A DNA stretch of 64,000 bases. Source: Pseudomonas congelans. Lineage in GTDB: Bacteria > Pseudomonadota > Gammaproteobacteria > Pseudomonadales > Pseudomonadaceae. The notes below the pieces were generated by a model. It had not been told where the DNA came from. It saw nothing but the letters and a program-made list of their open reading frames with translations, and ran no database searches. The DNA is taken from NCBI RefSeq assembly GCF_900103225.1, contig NZ_FNJH01000001.1, positions 451,178 to 515,177 of the forward strand, written 5' to 3'. Shown piece after piece: positions 42,452 to 52,451 of this stretch (positions are counted from its first letter, which is position 1; each line of letters starts with the position of its first letter). The translations under genes and the position numbers were made by a program.

Positions 42452-44392
42452 TCAGGTCTTGAACTTGCGCACCAGACCGTCCAGTTCGCTGGACAGGATC
42501 TCCAGACTTCTGGAATCCGCGCGGGCCGAGTCCGAGAGTTCGGCGATCAACTGCGCATCGCCATGGATCTGGCTGATGTGCCGGTTGATGTCTTCGGCCA
42601 CCTGATGCTGTTCCTCGGCGGCGGTTGCGATCTGGGTGTTCATGTCGCGAATCACATCCACTGACTCGCGGATTTGCCCGAAGCTGCTGCGTGCCTGACC
42701 GATCTTGGTCACCGATTGCTGCGAGACGTCGAGGCTGGCATGCATCTGCTGCGCCACCGACGCCGTGCGTTTGGCCAGGTTGCCCAGCAGGTTGTCGATT
42801 TCGGCGGTCGAGTCCGACGTACGCTTGGCCAGTGCGCGGACTTCGTCGGCTACGACGGCGAAGCCGCGACCCTGTTCGCCTGCACGTGCTGCCTCGATGG
42901 CGGCGTTGAGCGCCAGCAGGTTGGTCTGCTCGGCAATCGAGCGGATGGTGTTGAGAATCGACTGAATGCCTGCGCTGTCCTTTTCCAGTTGTGTCATGTC
43001 CTTGGCCGAGCGGGTGAGTTCCTCGCTGAGCTGGTCGACGCTGCGCACCGCATCGTCGATCTGACGCTGACCTTCACGCGCCTGTTGCTGACCGTTGTCG
43101 GCCGAGTCGGCGGCCTGGCTGCAGGAGCGGGCGACTTCATTGGAAGTGGCGACCATTTCATGAAACGCCGTGGAGACCATGTCCACTGCTTCGCGCTGCC
43201 GGCCAGCGGCTTCGGCCATGTCGTTGGAGACACGTGTCGAGCTGTGTGAGGCTTCGAGAATCTTCCCCGCGGCCTGGCCGATGTGCTGGATCAGGCTGCG
43301 AATCGCAGTCAGGAACTTGTTGAACCAGCCTGCCAGTTGCGCGGTTTCATCCTTGCCGCGCACGGCGAGGTTCTGGGTCAGGTCGCCTTCGCCACCGGCA
43401 ATGCCTTCCAGCCCGCTGGAAACGCTGTGGATCGGGCGCACGATGACGCTGGCGAAACTGGCACCGACGATGGCGAAAACCAGCGCCAGCACGGCAGCGA
43501 TGATGCCGATCAACCAGGTCAGGCGGGTGGCCGAAGCCATCACTTCGTCCTGTTTGATCAGGCCGATGAAGTTCCAGCCCAGCTGCTCGGATGAGTACAC
43601 ATTGGCCATGTAACGCTCGCTGTTGAGTGTGACCTCGACCAGACCACTGGCAGTTTTGGCCAGCTCGCTGAAGCCGTCGCCCAGCTCACCCAGTTTCTTG
43701 AAGTTATGCTCGGGCTGCTTGGGATCGACCAGCACGGTGCCGTTCTTTTCCATCAGCATCAGATAGCCGCTTTCGCCCAGTTTGATCTGCTTGACGATGT
43801 TGGTCAGTTGCTTGAGCGATACGTCGATATTGACCACGCCGCCAGGGTTGCCCAGCTTGTTGGGGATCGCCCGGATGGTGCTGACCAGCACAGCGTCGTC
43901 GTTGGCCCAGTAATAGGCATCGCTGCGCACGGTCTTGCCGGCATTGGCCATCGCCGTCTTGTACCACGGCCGCACACGCGGGTCGTAGTTGCTCATTTTC
44001 GGGTCTTCCGGCGTCATGATGTAGCTGCCGTTGATCAGACCATAAGAGACGTAGGAGTAGGCTGGGTGAGCCTTGGCGATACTGGCGAACAGCTCGGTCG
44101 CCTGCCTGTCATTCTCGGACTGCGCGGTAGGCGTCGCACCCATGTAGTTGCGGAAATCATCGCTCGCCCCGGCGATCAGCGGGTGCGCCGCGATGTAATT
44201 GACGTTCTGCGTAATACCGTCGAAAAACAGCTGCATGGCATTGTCGACCTGGCGAATTTCTCGCGCGCTGCTGTCCGCGAAATCACTGGTCGCCTTGTCA
44301 CGCAGGTTTACGATCACGATGGCGGCGACGACTAGTATGGGCAAGCACGCAATGACTGCGAACGCCCACGTCAATTTCTGTTTGATATTCAT
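42452..44392 (-). CDS. methyl-accepting chemotaxis protein, dCache_1 amino-acid type
   Basis: This 646-residue transmembrane chemoreceptor has TM1 at about 8-30, a periplasmic dCache domain (about 35-280), TM2 near 295-320, HAMP (about 320-375) and an MCP signalling domain with [20 protein letters not shown]. In the sensor domain [12 protein letters not shown], the later AYYW and NIDVSL reproduce the Y-x-x-R-x-R-x-W-Y...Y...D amino-acid-binding motif of PctA/PctB-type receptors. Chemotaxis to amino acids, or possibly amines, is therefore likely. It is a single-gene unit ending against the repeat cluster. Confidence 0.92.
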   Translation of the reverse strand: MNIKQKLTWAFAVIACLPILVVAAIVIVNLRDKATSDFADSSAREIRQVDNAMQLFFDGITQNVNYIAAHPLIAGASDDFRNYMGATPTAQSENDRQATELFASIAKAHPAYSYVSYGLINGSYIMTPEDPKMSNYDPRVRPWYKTAMANAGKTVRSDAYYWANDDAVLVSTIRAIPNKLGNPGGVVNIDVSLKQLTNIVKQIKLGESGYLMLMEKNGTVLVDPKQPEHNFKKLGELGDGFSELAKTASGLVEVTLNSERYMANVYSSEQLGWNFIGLIKQDEVMASATRLTWLIGIIAAVLALVFAIVGASFASVIVRPIHSVSSGLEGIAGGEGDLTQNLAVRGKDETAQLAGWFNKFLTAIRSLIQHIGQAAGKILEASHSSTRVSNDMAEAAGRQREAVDMVSTAFHEMVATSNEVARSCSQAADSADNGQQQAREGQRQIDDAVRSVDQLSEELTRSAKDMTQLEKDSAGIQSILNTIRSIAEQTNLLALNAAIEAARAGEQGRGFAVVADEVRALAKRTSDSTAEIDNLLGNLAKRTASVAQQMHASLDVSQQSVTKIGQARSSFGQIRESVDVIRDMNTQIATAAEEQHQVAEDINRHISQIHGDAQLIAELSDSARADSRSLEILSSELDGLVRKFKT

Positions 44393-44606
44393 TTGAGCTC
44401 CGGGATGTCCGTTACTGCCGCAAGTGTTGGGCGCTGCATGGATGCAGTCTGCGACCCCAAGCGTTGCGCTGAGGGTCGCTCTTATGGTCTACCAAGAGGT
44501 CAACGACTTTTTGCCGGCATTCTTTAACTGGCTTGGCGTTAACAGACACTTACTGTCGCTTATGAGCACGACATGACCTTTACTCACTAGCGCAGTAACT
44601 CGTTGC

Positions 44607-45179
44607 TCATAAATAGCGCCCTCCAAACTCGGTCATGGCATCCAGCATCGCGTCCTTGAAGTAAGCCAGTGAAGCCCGATCAAAGAGAATCTGGAAACAG
44701 GGTTCGGTCTGCGCACCGAGGTTGATGACGATCACATTGATGCGCGCCGCCGAGGTCTGCGCCACCGAACCGGCTGCAAAAGCCTCCGGGCGCAGATCCA
44801 CGCCGCACAGCTTGGCCATTACCTGGGAGATGCACGCGCCACTCAGTTGCAGCCAGGCATGGCTGTCTTCGCGAGGCAGCAGGTAATTGGCGCTGTGGTC
44901 CAGCTCCCAGCGAGCTTCTTCATCGGCAATGCGCTGCCCGTTATCAAGCGGGCTGCCCAGCAGCAGGAATTCGGTCTGCGAAAGGCGTGCGACATGGCTG
45001 CCGTCCGCCTGCGTGACGGCGCGGTTCGGTGCGTCGGGCAGGTTGAAACCGCGTGCCGTCAGGTATTCAGCGCTTTGCGTACCACGAAATCCCACGCGTG
45101 GCCGATCGGTGAGGTCTTGCAGTGTGCACAAGGCGCGCGCGTTGGCGCCGACAGGGCGGTCCTGGATAAGGCTGGTCAT
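44607..45179 (-). CDS. soxG: sarcosine oxidase gamma subunit family protein
   Basis: This 190-residue SoxG protein has the small aminomethyltransferase-like fold (VGFRGTQSAEYLTARGF, DHSANYLLPREDSHAWLQLSG, CFQILFDRASLAYFKDAM). In heterotetrameric sarcosine oxidase the gamma subunit pairs with the folate-binding part. The gene is last in the purU-folD-soxBDAG run and starts 3 bases after soxA. Confidence 0.9.
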   Translation of the reverse strand: MTSLIQDRPVGANARALCTLQDLTDRPRVGFRGTQSAEYLTARGFNLPDAPNRAVTQADGSHVARLSQTEFLLLGSPLDNGQRIADEEARWELDHSANYLLPREDSHAWLQLSGACISQVMAKLCGVDLRPEAFAAGSVAQTSAARINVIVINLGAQTEPCFQILFDRASLAYFKDAMLDAMTEFGGRYL

Positions 45180-45182
45180 GGG

Positions 45183-48089
45183 TCAGAGCTCCTGGCGCTG
45201 GTTTTCAGGGTCGAAGAAGGGCAGTTTCACGACGGTGGCCTGAACCACCACACCGTCTTCGACGCGGATCGGAATCTGCTGGCCGGGAGTGCTCTGGTCG
45301 AACGCGGCATAGGCCATGCCGATGATCATGCCCAGAGTCGAGGAGTACTCGCAGGACGTCACGTTGCCACTGATGTCCGGGCCCTTGAGCACCAGATGGC
45401 CCTCAAGTGGCAGCGGGCTGGCCTTGGGCAGGGTGAAGCCAACCAGTTTGCGCTTTTGCGGCTGAGCCTCGAGGATGTCCACCGAGCGGCGACCAACAAA
45501 GAAAGGCTTGCTCCGGCTGACGGCCCAACCCATATCGATCTCTGCCGGATGGGTCATGCCGTCGGTATCCTGGCTGATGATGACGTGACCTTTTTCCAGA
45601 CGTAACAGACGTTGCGTCTCGACGCCGAACGGACGCATGTCGAATGCCTTGCCAGCCTCGACAAGCGCATCCCAGAGTCTGAGCGCGTGACGAGCGGGGA
45701 CGTGGATCTCGTAGCCCAGTTCGCCGACGAAGCCGACCCGCAACAGCCGCGCCTTGATGCCGGCAACAGTGCCCAGGCGCACGCCAAGATAAGGGAAACC
45801 TGCGGCAGACAGATCAAGGTCGGTACAGACCTGCTCCAGCACCTTGCGCGAATCCGGACCCGCCAGGTTGACCGCAGCAATGGCCGCCGTGACGTTGGTG
45901 ATGTCCACGTTCAGACGCCACTGGGCATTCCACTTGAGCATCTGCTGATAAATGCGATCCACACCGCTGGTGGTGGCGGTGACATAGAAATGCTGTTCGG
46001 CAAAGCGCGCGCAAACGCCGTCGTCGATGACCACGCCTTGCTCGTTGGTCATCAGCGCATAACGCGAACGCCCGACCGGCTGTTTGAGAAAGGCGAAGGT
46101 GTACAGGCGGTTGAGCAGCTCGGCGGCGTCGGGGCCGCGCACGTCCAGGCCACCGAGTGTCGACACGTCGATGATGCCGACCTTGTTACGCACGTGCAGC
46201 GCTTCCTGCTGCATGCAGGCATCGCGTTGCGAGGGTTTGCCATAGAACGCCGGACGCTGCCAGATCCCGGCCGGCATCATCTTCGCACCGGCCTGCAGAT
46301 GACGCTGGTGCATGGGCGTCTGCCGATACGGATCGAAGGCACGGCCTGCAACGTGTGCCAGCTTCTCTGCCTCGAAGGGCGGACGGGCCGTGGTCACGCC
46401 GGTTTCACTGATACTGCGCTGGGTCGACGCGGCCACCAGTCGTGCAGTCGGCAGTGCCGAGTGACGGCCTTGTGACGGCCCCATGCCCACCGTGGAATAG
46501 CGTTTTACCAACTGGATGTCGCGATAGCCGATGCGCGTGGCATTGACGATATCGCGTACCTGAAGGTCTTCGTCGAAATCGACAAAATCCTTGCCGTCGG
46601 GGTGCGGGAAAATCGGCCAGGCGAAGTTGACCTGCGCTTCACTGCGCAGGAGGGCAGGGGCGCCAGCCGATTTCAGGCCCAGTGCCGATACCACGCTGGC
46701 GGCGGCAAGGGCCGCATCGGCCAGCACGTTGTCCAGCGCGTGGTAACCGTTGACCGAGCCCGCGATGCCCAGGTTCTGCGGCAGGCCACTGATGGCGAAT
46801 TCGGCCTGCTGATCGTCATAGGCCAGCTTGCCGCCTGCCTGACACAACAACTGGTAGACCGGCATGTAGCCGCCGGACATGCACAACAGATCGCATTCGA
46901 CACGCGAACCGCTGTTCGCCACCTGACCCTGGCCGGTGATCTTGCGCAGTTCGGCACCGCTCACATGGCGCATGCCTTTCTCATGCAGTGCTTCATAAAC
47001 CGTCGTATTCAGGTGGCAGACGATGCCGCGCTTCTCCAGCGCAAGCCGCAGCGACCGGTCCGACGGGCCGCTGCGCATGTCGGCAACTGCGACCACGTCG
47101 ATGCCTTGATCGTGCAAATCCAGTGCGGCGAGGTAACCGTCATCATTACCGGTCAGCACCACCGCGCGTTTGCCGGGCTTGACGGCGTACAACTTGATCA
47201 GACGCTGTACGGCGCTGGTCAGCATGACGCCGGGGAGGTCGTTGTTGCGGAAAATCACCGGCTGATCGAGCGAGCCGCTGCACACCAGACAGTGCGTGGC
47301 GCGCACCTTGTACAAACGCTTGCCCTGAATCACCGGCAGGTAGTTGTCGGTGAACCAGGCATTGCAGGTCGCTTGCTTGAGCACCTCGATATTGTCATGC
47401 GCTTCTACCGCAGCGACCAGTTCACGCCGCAGCTGTTCGGCACGCAGGCCGTCGACATCGAAGCGTGCATAGGCCAGCGAGCCGCCGAGGATGGGCTGCT
47501 GTTCAATCAGCAACACCTTGGCGCCGGCTTTTGCGGCGCTCAGTGCCGCCTGCATGCCGGCAGGTCCCGCGCCGATCACCGCCAGATCCGTGAACAAGTA
47601 GGCCTTGTCGTAGTACTCGGGCTGGAACGTCAGGTCCAGCACGCCAAGGCCGGCCTTCTTGCGAATGATCGGTTCCCAGACTTTCCACATGCCCTTGGGC
47701 TTGTAGAACGAGCGGTAATAGAAACCCACCGGCATGAACTTCGAGAACTTGCCCAGGTACGCGTCCCGGTCATTGTCCAGCGAGCCGCTGAAGTTCTGCC
47801 CGGAGGCCTGCAAGCCGTCCTGCAGGGCAACGGTGTCGGCCATTACGTTGGGCTCGTGAGGCAACTGGATCAGGCTGTTGGCGTCCTGTCCGGCCATGGT
47901 CAGCGGGCCGCGCGGACGGTGGTACTTGAACGACCGCGAAAGCAGGAAGCGACCGTTGGCCAGCAGGGCACTGGCGATGCTGTCGCCCTGCAGGCCCTGA
48001 TAGGTTTTGCCATCGAAGCTGAACGTGAGCGGCTGAGTGCGATCGATCAGCAGGCCCATGGGCGCGGGCAGGCGGGCTGGGGTGGTCAT
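45183..48089 (-). CDS. soxA: sarcosine oxidase alpha subunit family protein
   Basis: This 968-residue protein has three parts. An N-terminal 2Fe-2S-like/Rossmann-associated segment contains FDGKTYQGLQGDSIASALLA. An NAD-binding pyridine-nucleotide fold has GAGPAGMQAAL near residue 170. A C-terminal GcvT-type tetrahydrofolate-binding aminomethyltransferase domain spans about 580-960 (NKVGIIDVSTLGGLDVRG). The enzyme oxidatively demethylates sarcosine or a related N-methyl amine and passes the methylene to tetrahydrofolate. The start at 48089 overlaps soxD by 4 bases; the frame continues upstream only through soxD. Confidence 0.94.
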   Translation of the reverse strand: MTTPARLPAPMGLLIDRTQPLTFSFDGKTYQGLQGDSIASALLANGRFLLSRSFKYHRPRGPLTMAGQDANSLIQLPHEPNVMADTVALQDGLQASGQNFSGSLDNDRDAYLGKFSKFMPVGFYYRSFYKPKGMWKVWEPIIRKKAGLGVLDLTFQPEYYDKAYLFTDLAVIGAGPAGMQAALSAAKAGAKVLLIEQQPILGGSLAYARFDVDGLRAEQLRRELVAAVEAHDNIEVLKQATCNAWFTDNYLPVIQGKRLYKVRATHCLVCSGSLDQPVIFRNNDLPGVMLTSAVQRLIKLYAVKPGKRAVVLTGNDDGYLAALDLHDQGIDVVAVADMRSGPSDRSLRLALEKRGIVCHLNTTVYEALHEKGMRHVSGAELRKITGQGQVANSGSRVECDLLCMSGGYMPVYQLLCQAGGKLAYDDQQAEFAISGLPQNLGIAGSVNGYHALDNVLADAALAAASVVSALGLKSAGAPALLRSEAQVNFAWPIFPHPDGKDFVDFDEDLQVRDIVNATRIGYRDIQLVKRYSTVGMGPSQGRHSALPTARLVAASTQRSISETGVTTARPPFEAEKLAHVAGRAFDPYRQTPMHQRHLQAGAKMMPAGIWQRPAFYGKPSQRDACMQQEALHVRNKVGIIDVSTLGGLDVRGPDAAELLNRLYTFAFLKQPVGRSRYALMTNEQGVVIDDGVCARFAEQHFYVTATTSGVDRIYQQMLKWNAQWRLNVDITNVTAAIAAVNLAGPDSRKVLEQVCTDLDLSAAGFPYLGVRLGTVAGIKARLLRVGFVGELGYEIHVPARHALRLWDALVEAGKAFDMRPFGVETQRLLRLEKGHVIISQDTDGMTHPAEIDMGWAVSRSKPFFVGRRSVDILEAQPQKRKLVGFTLPKASPLPLEGHLVLKGPDISGNVTSCEYSSTLGMIIGMAYAAFDQSTPGQQIPIRVEDGVVVQATVVKLPFFDPENQRQEL

Positions 48090-48391
48090 CCTGCGATCTC
48101 CTTGGAGGCGAGAGTGGCGAAGTCGATACGTGCGGTAAATAGTTCTCGTGGGTCGAAAGTGCGGATGATCTCGTCGCTGCCGGTGTGGCGCTCGGCCAGG
48201 AACCAGTAGCTGGAGGGGGTGTGCATCCACCACTCGCGTACCACGCCCAGCGTGTCCTCACTGTTGAACACGTAATCGGCCCACTCGCTGTCGCTGCAGG
48301 TTTGCGGGTCGGGCATGTGTTTGAATTCCCCGCCGTAGGTGAATTCGCTGATGTTGCGCGGCCCGTTGAGCGGGCAGGTCATGATTTTCAT
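48086..48391 (-). CDS. soxD: sarcosine oxidase delta subunit, divergent
   Basis: This 101-residue SoxD-type protein keeps the opening CPLNGPRNISEFTYGGE and the DPQTCSDSEWADYVF and REWWMHTPSSYWF segments. The zinc site of characterised SoxD uses Cys6, Cys9, a His and a Cys near 59-63. Here Cys6 and His57 remain, but Cys9 is Asn and the last Cys is Ser, so zinc binding may be lost. It lies between soxB (13 bases) and soxA (overlap). Confidence 0.88.
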   Translation of the reverse strand: MKIMTCPLNGPRNISEFTYGGEFKHMPDPQTCSDSEWADYVFNSEDTLGVVREWWMHTPSSYWFLAERHTGSDEIIRTFDPRELFTARIDFATLASKEIAG

Positions 48392-48404
48392 GTGTCGCTC
48401 TCCG

Positions 48405-49646
48405 TCAGTGGCTGGCCGCTGTTGCGCCCATTTCGTTGACTTGCTGAAAGGTCGAGAAGCGTTCGAGCGCGAATGGCTTGATCAACTCGGGTACCTTGCC
48501 GCCGCTGGCCACCAGTTCAGCCATGGTCTTGCCGCAGATCGGCGTCGCCTTGAAGCCCCAGGTGCCCCAGCCCGCATCCAGGTAGTAATTCCTGACCGGA
48601 GAGAGGCCCATGATCGGGCTGTAATCCGGGGTCATGTCGGTGATCCCGGCCCATTGGCGCATCAGTTTGGCGTTGGCCAGAAACGGAAACATCTCGATGG
48701 CGTGGGCCAGCAGGCTTTCCTTTAGGTCCAGCGTCGAGCGGCTGTTGAACAACGGGTAGGGATCAGAGCCGCCGCCAAACACCACTTCGCCACGGCTGGT
48801 CTGTTGCACATAGCAGTGCAGGGCGGACGAACTCACCAGCGGGTCGAGGAAGGGTTTGAAGGGTTGAGTGACCATCGCCTGCAGGGGGAAGGTCTGAATC
48901 GGCGAGCGAATCCCGGCCTTCTTCATCATCTGCGAACTCATGCCTGCCACCGCCTGCACGGCGCATCCGCACTGGATGGTGCCGCGATTGGTCTTCACCG
49001 CAGTGAGGGTGCCGTTCTCGATCACCAGTTCCTGCACTTCGGTCAGTTGATGAATCTCCACACCGCGCTTGGCCGCCTGCTTGGCGTAGCCCCAGGCAAC
49101 CGCGTCATGCCGGGCGGTGCCGCCGTCGATGTGCCACAGGCCTGCCAGAACCGGCAGATGGCCGGGGTCCAGATTGAGGCTAGGCACCAGTTCGCGGATC
49201 TGCTGGCGGTCGATCATCTCGGTGCGGCCGCCGAAATGCTTGTTGACCTCGGCGCGCTGGCGAAACGAGCGGACCGTGGCATCGGTATGCGCGAGGGTCA
49301 GTTGGCCGCGCTCGGAGTACATGATGTTGAAGTCGAACTCGTTGGACAGGCCCTGAAACATCTTCACCGACTCGGCATAGAACTTCACGCCTTCGCTGGT
49401 CAGGTAATTGGAGCGAATCACCGCCGTGTTGCGCGCCGTATTGCCGCCGCCCAGGTAACCTTTTTCCAGCACGGCGATATTGGTGATGCCGTGGTATTTC
49501 GACAGGTAGTAAGCGGTGGCCAGACCATGCCCGCCACCGCCGATGATCACCACGTCGTAGGAGGACTTGAGTTCCTTGGGCGCAGGCAGATCTACCTCTA
49601 CCGGGTACTCCGAGCTGAGCCCGTATTTCAACAGGTTGAAAGGCAT
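48405..49646 (-). CDS. soxB: sarcosine oxidase beta subunit family FAD enzyme
   Basis: This 413-residue D-amino-acid-oxidase-fold flavoprotein has the FAD-binding [19 protein letters not shown] segment near residue 31 and the later [12 protein letters not shown] loop typical of SoxB, where FMN or FAD is held. The terminal part holds [18 protein letters not shown]. It is the dehydrogenating subunit acting on the N-methyl substrate. Its start lies inside the last codons of folD (19-base overlap). Confidence 0.94.
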   Translation of the reverse strand: MPFNLLKYGLSSEYPVEVDLPAPKELKSSYDVVIIGGGGHGLATAYYLSKYHGITNIAVLEKGYLGGGNTARNTAVIRSNYLTSEGVKFYAESVKMFQGLSNEFDFNIMYSERGQLTLAHTDATVRSFRQRAEVNKHFGGRTEMIDRQQIRELVPSLNLDPGHLPVLAGLWHIDGGTARHDAVAWGYAKQAAKRGVEIHQLTEVQELVIENGTLTAVKTNRGTIQCGCAVQAVAGMSSQMMKKAGIRSPIQTFPLQAMVTQPFKPFLDPLVSSSALHCYVQQTSRGEVVFGGGSDPYPLFNSRSTLDLKESLLAHAIEMFPFLANAKLMRQWAGITDMTPDYSPIMGLSPVRNYYLDAGWGTWGFKATPICGKTMAELVASGGKVPELIKPFALERFSTFQQVNEMGATAASH

Positions 49647-50530
49647 ACGGCCTCCGATTGGCTGCGTTGCGCGTGGGCCTGCTGCCGGGCAGCAGTCACG
49701 GTGTTTTTCATCAGAAAAGCGATGGTCATCGGGCCGACGCCGCCTGGAACCGGGGTGATGGCAGCAGCGACTTCGCTGGCGCTGTCGAAATCCACATCGC
49801 CCACCAGGCGGCTACGGCCGTGGTCCTCGATGCGGTTGATACCGACGTCGATCACCACCGCGCCGCGCTTGAGCCAGCTGGCATCGATCAGGCGCGGACG
49901 GCCAACCGCCGCCACGACGATGTCGGCCAACTGACACAAGGCCCTGGCGTCGGTACTTCGCGAATGCACCACCGTCACCGAGCAATGCGCTTGCAGCAGC
50001 AGGGCGGCCATGGGCTTGCCAACGATGTTGGAACGACCGATCACCACCGCATGCTTGCCGCTCAGATCGCCGCAGGTTTCTTCGAGCAAGTGCAGGCAGC
50101 CGCTGGGCGTGCAGGGCGTCAGTACATTGCGTCCCTGACTCAGGCCACCGACGTTCTCACTGTGAAAACCGTCAACGTCCTTGCCCGGATCTATAGCCTG
50201 CAGGACGCGGTTTTCTTCTAGGTGAGCGGGCAAGGGCAGTTGCAGGAGAATGCCGTTCACCGTGTTGTCGGCGTTCAATTCGGCAATCAACGCCAGTAAG
50301 CGGGCCTGGCTGCTGTCGGCCGGCAGACGGTGTTCCAGCGAGCGAATGCCGGCTTCCTCGGCGCGCAGGATCTTGTTGCGTACGTAGACTTCACTGGCCG
50401 CGTCGTTACCGACCAGAATGACCGCCAGTGCCGGTTCGATCCCTTCGGCCTTCAAGTTTTCTACGTCGTGTCTGATCTGCTGCAGAACGCGAGCGGCGGC
50501 GGCCTTGCCGTCGATGATGTGTGCACTCAT
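49628..50530 (-). CDS. folD: methylene-THF dehydrogenase / methenyl-THF cyclohydrolase
   Basis: This 300-residue bifunctional FolD has the signatures [45 protein letters not shown] and [11 protein letters not shown]. It oxidises methylene-THF, made by the sarcosine oxidase complex, to formyl-THF. About 15 extra C-terminal residues (ending SEAVCLSTC) overlap soxB and look unconserved. Pseudomonads usually carry a second folD elsewhere; this one appears dedicated to the operon. Confidence 0.95.
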   Translation of the reverse strand: MSAHIIDGKAAAARVLQQIRHDVENLKAEGIEPALAVILVGNDAASEVYVRNKILRAEEAGIRSLEHRLPADSSQARLLALIAELNADNTVNGILLQLPLPAHLEENRVLQAIDPGKDVDGFHSENVGGLSQGRNVLTPCTPSGCLHLLEETCGDLSGKHAVVIGRSNIVGKPMAALLLQAHCSVTVVHSRSTDARALCQLADIVVAAVGRPRLIDASWLKRGAVVIDVGINRIEDHGRSRLVGDVDFDSASEVAAAITPVPGGVGPMTIAFLMKNTVTAARQQAHAQRSQSEAVCLSTC

Positions 50531-51393
50531 CGGAACACCACCGTTCGATCCGTGTTGAGAAACACGCGGTGCTCCAGGTGGTATTTGACTGCCCGCGAGA
50601 GCGCGATGGTTTCGTTATTGCGTCCCGCCGCGACCAGGTCGGCAGGCAGATAGACGTGATCGACGCGCTGCACTTCCTGTTCGATGATCGGACCTTCGTC
50701 CAGGTCGCTGGTGACGTAATGCGCGGTGGCACCGATCAGCTTCACGCCGCGCTCGTAAGCCTGATGGTAGGGCTTGGCACCCTTGAAACCCGGCAGAAAC
50801 GAGTGATGGATATTGATCGCCCGACCCGCCAGTTGCTGGCACAGGTCGTCGGAGAGAATCTGCATGTAGCGCGCCAGCACCACCAGCTCGGTGCCGGTCT
50901 CATCGACCACCTTCATCAGCGCGGCTTCCTGCGCAGCCTTGGTCTCTTTGGTCACGGGCAGGTAAATGAAGCGAATACCCTCACGTTCGGCCATCGGCCG
51001 CAGGTCCAGGTGATTGGAGACGATGGCGGTGATGGTCATGTCCATTTCGCCCTTGTGGTAGCGGTACAGCAGGTCGGTCAGGCAGTGATCGAACTTGCTG
51101 ACCATCAGCAGCACACGCATCGGCCGGCGCGTGTCATGCAGCTCCCACTGCATGGCAAAGTCGTTGGCCACAGCGTCGAAGCCGGCTTTCAACTGCTGGA
51201 TGTCGCCCTCATGACCATCGTTGAAGCGAAACACTGCGCGCATGAAAAAAGTACCGCTGTACTCATCGTCGAACTGGGCCATTTCACCGATGTAGCAGCT
51301 GTTGCCAGCCAGGTAGGAAGTCACCGCCGCGACAATGCCGGAGGTCGCCGGGCAGCTGATCTTCAGGATGAAATGGTTCTTCTCGTGTTGCAT
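50527..51393 (-). CDS. purU: formyltetrahydrofolate deformylase
   Basis: This 288-residue PurU has an N-terminal ACT domain (about 7-85, [20 protein letters not shown]) and a C-terminal formyltransferase-fold domain with [35 protein letters not shown] and NHLDLRP. It splits 10-formyl-THF into formate and THF, and so recycles folate loaded by N-methyl oxidation. It is the first gene of the run and overlaps folD by 4 bases. Upstream 270 bases hold the likely promoter. Confidence 0.95.
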   Translation of the reverse strand: MQHEKNHFILKISCPATSGIVAAVTSYLAGNSCYIGEMAQFDDEYSGTFFMRAVFRFNDGHEGDIQQLKAGFDAVANDFAMQWELHDTRRPMRVLLMVSKFDHCLTDLLYRYHKGEMDMTITAIVSNHLDLRPMAEREGIRFIYLPVTKETKAAQEAALMKVVDETGTELVVLARYMQILSDDLCQQLAGRAINIHHSFLPGFKGAKPYHQAYERGVKLIGATAHYVTSDLDEGPIIEQEVQRVDHVYLPADLVAAGRNNETIALSRAVKYHLEHRVFLNTDRTVVFR

Positions 51394-51627
51394 GGCGTGT
51401 CCTCTGAAGGGTGGCGGCAGTTTGGCGCAGGGCGAAAAAGGTCAGATGCAGAGGTGTTTCGTCGATGAATAAAATTCTCTACAGGAATTTAATATTCTTG
51501 AAGGCTTTTTTATAGGCGAAAGGAAATCCAGCGTCCAGAGGTTTCTGGAAACTTTGTTTACTAAAGGGAATATGGAGGGGCGAGGCAGCCGGGGGAGCGG
51601 AGCTCAGGCTCACGCTCCTGAAGACAG

Positions 51628-51650
51628 AAAACGCCTGCAGCAGGCGTTTT
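51628..51650. terminator. bidirectional-looking terminator after the DUF4198 gene
   Basis: AAAACGCCTGCAGCAGGCGTTTT is a perfect palindrome with an A-run on one side and a T-run on the other. It lies 19 bases beyond the DUF4198 stop and upstream of purU. It most likely ends the TonB receptor/DUF4198 transcript on the minus strand. The 230 bases between it and purU show no gene and are AT-richer, as expected for a promoter region. Confidence 0.75.
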
Positions 51651-51669
51651 CCGAAAGCAGGAAGTGGGG

Positions 51670-52398
51670 TTACTCGTGATGCGTCTCACCGACAAACGTC
51701 AGCGAGGTAAACAAGCCGCGTTCGGCGATGTCGGCGTTGTCCTTGACGGGTAGTGTGACCTCGGCCGCGATGACATTCAGCCCCTCATTACGCACGATGA
51801 CGCTGGCCAGGCCTTGTGCATCGGTTTCGGCGCTGACGACGTCCGGTGCGCTGCGGTAATCGCCGATCAGCTTGATACCGGCGGCAGGTTTGCCGTCGAT
51901 CAGTACGCGCACCGGCAGTGGTTTGCCTGCGCCGACTTTCAAGGGGTCGGTCTGCGGCACGATCACGAAATTCAGCTTGTTGAATGCTGGCAGATGCGCG
52001 CCTTCGGCATAAATGGCCACGCTGTATTTGAAGGTGTGGATGGAGTCGGTGCCGTTGGGCACTTTGCTGCGTCCTTCATTGATCCATTTCTTCTCGGCGT
52101 TGCGCGTCCACATGCCGTTATCCAGCGCTACGCTCATTACCGCAGGCGGCTTGAGCGGCACCAGACGCGCGTGGTCCTCAAGGCGTTGTACCGTCACCGG
52201 GATCATTTTGCCCTGCAGGTCGTAGGCCCACGCACCGCTGACCTTCTGTGCCTTGAAGGCATTGTCTTCCGCGCCATGACCGTAGACCACTTCGATATTG
52301 CCGCGACGCTGTTCGGTCCACAGACCGTGCGCATTGACGTGACTGGCGAACAAAGCGCCGAGCAGGCCCAGGGCCAGGAAAGGTTTGCTTGAAAGCAT
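51670..52398 (-). CDS. DUF4198 periplasmic protein
   Basis: This 242-residue exported protein has signal peptide FLALGLLGALFASHVNAHG (cleavage before HGLW). The mature start HGLWTEQRRGNIEVVYGHG and later VRVLIDGKPAAGIKLIGDY fit DUF4198, a family of beta-sandwich proteins associated with metal uptake and TonB receptors. The start at 52398 has AAGGA 7 bases upstream; the frame extends 16 codons further without a plausible signal. It follows the TonB-dependent receptor by 53 bases, so one operon is likely. Confidence 0.85.
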   Translation of the reverse strand: MLSSKPFLALGLLGALFASHVNAHGLWTEQRRGNIEVVYGHGAEDNAFKAQKVSGAWAYDLQGKMIPVTVQRLEDHARLVPLKPPAVMSVALDNGMWTRNAEKKWINEGRSKVPNGTDSIHTFKYSVAIYAEGAHLPAFNKLNFVIVPQTDPLKVGAGKPLPVRVLIDGKPAAGIKLIGDYRSAPDVVSAETDAQGLASVIVRNEGLNVIAAEVTLPVKDNADIAERGLFTSLTFVGETHHE

Positions 52399-52451
52399 GA
52401 TGCGTCCTTGTTGTTGGGAGCGGGGTGTTGTGAATCGGGTGGTCATGGGCG

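Noticed and set aside
46602..48209. 535-codon open frame antisense to soxA
   Set aside because: Same explanation: soxA has strong family matches and operon context. The antisense product is Arg/Gln/Val rich and unstructured in pattern.
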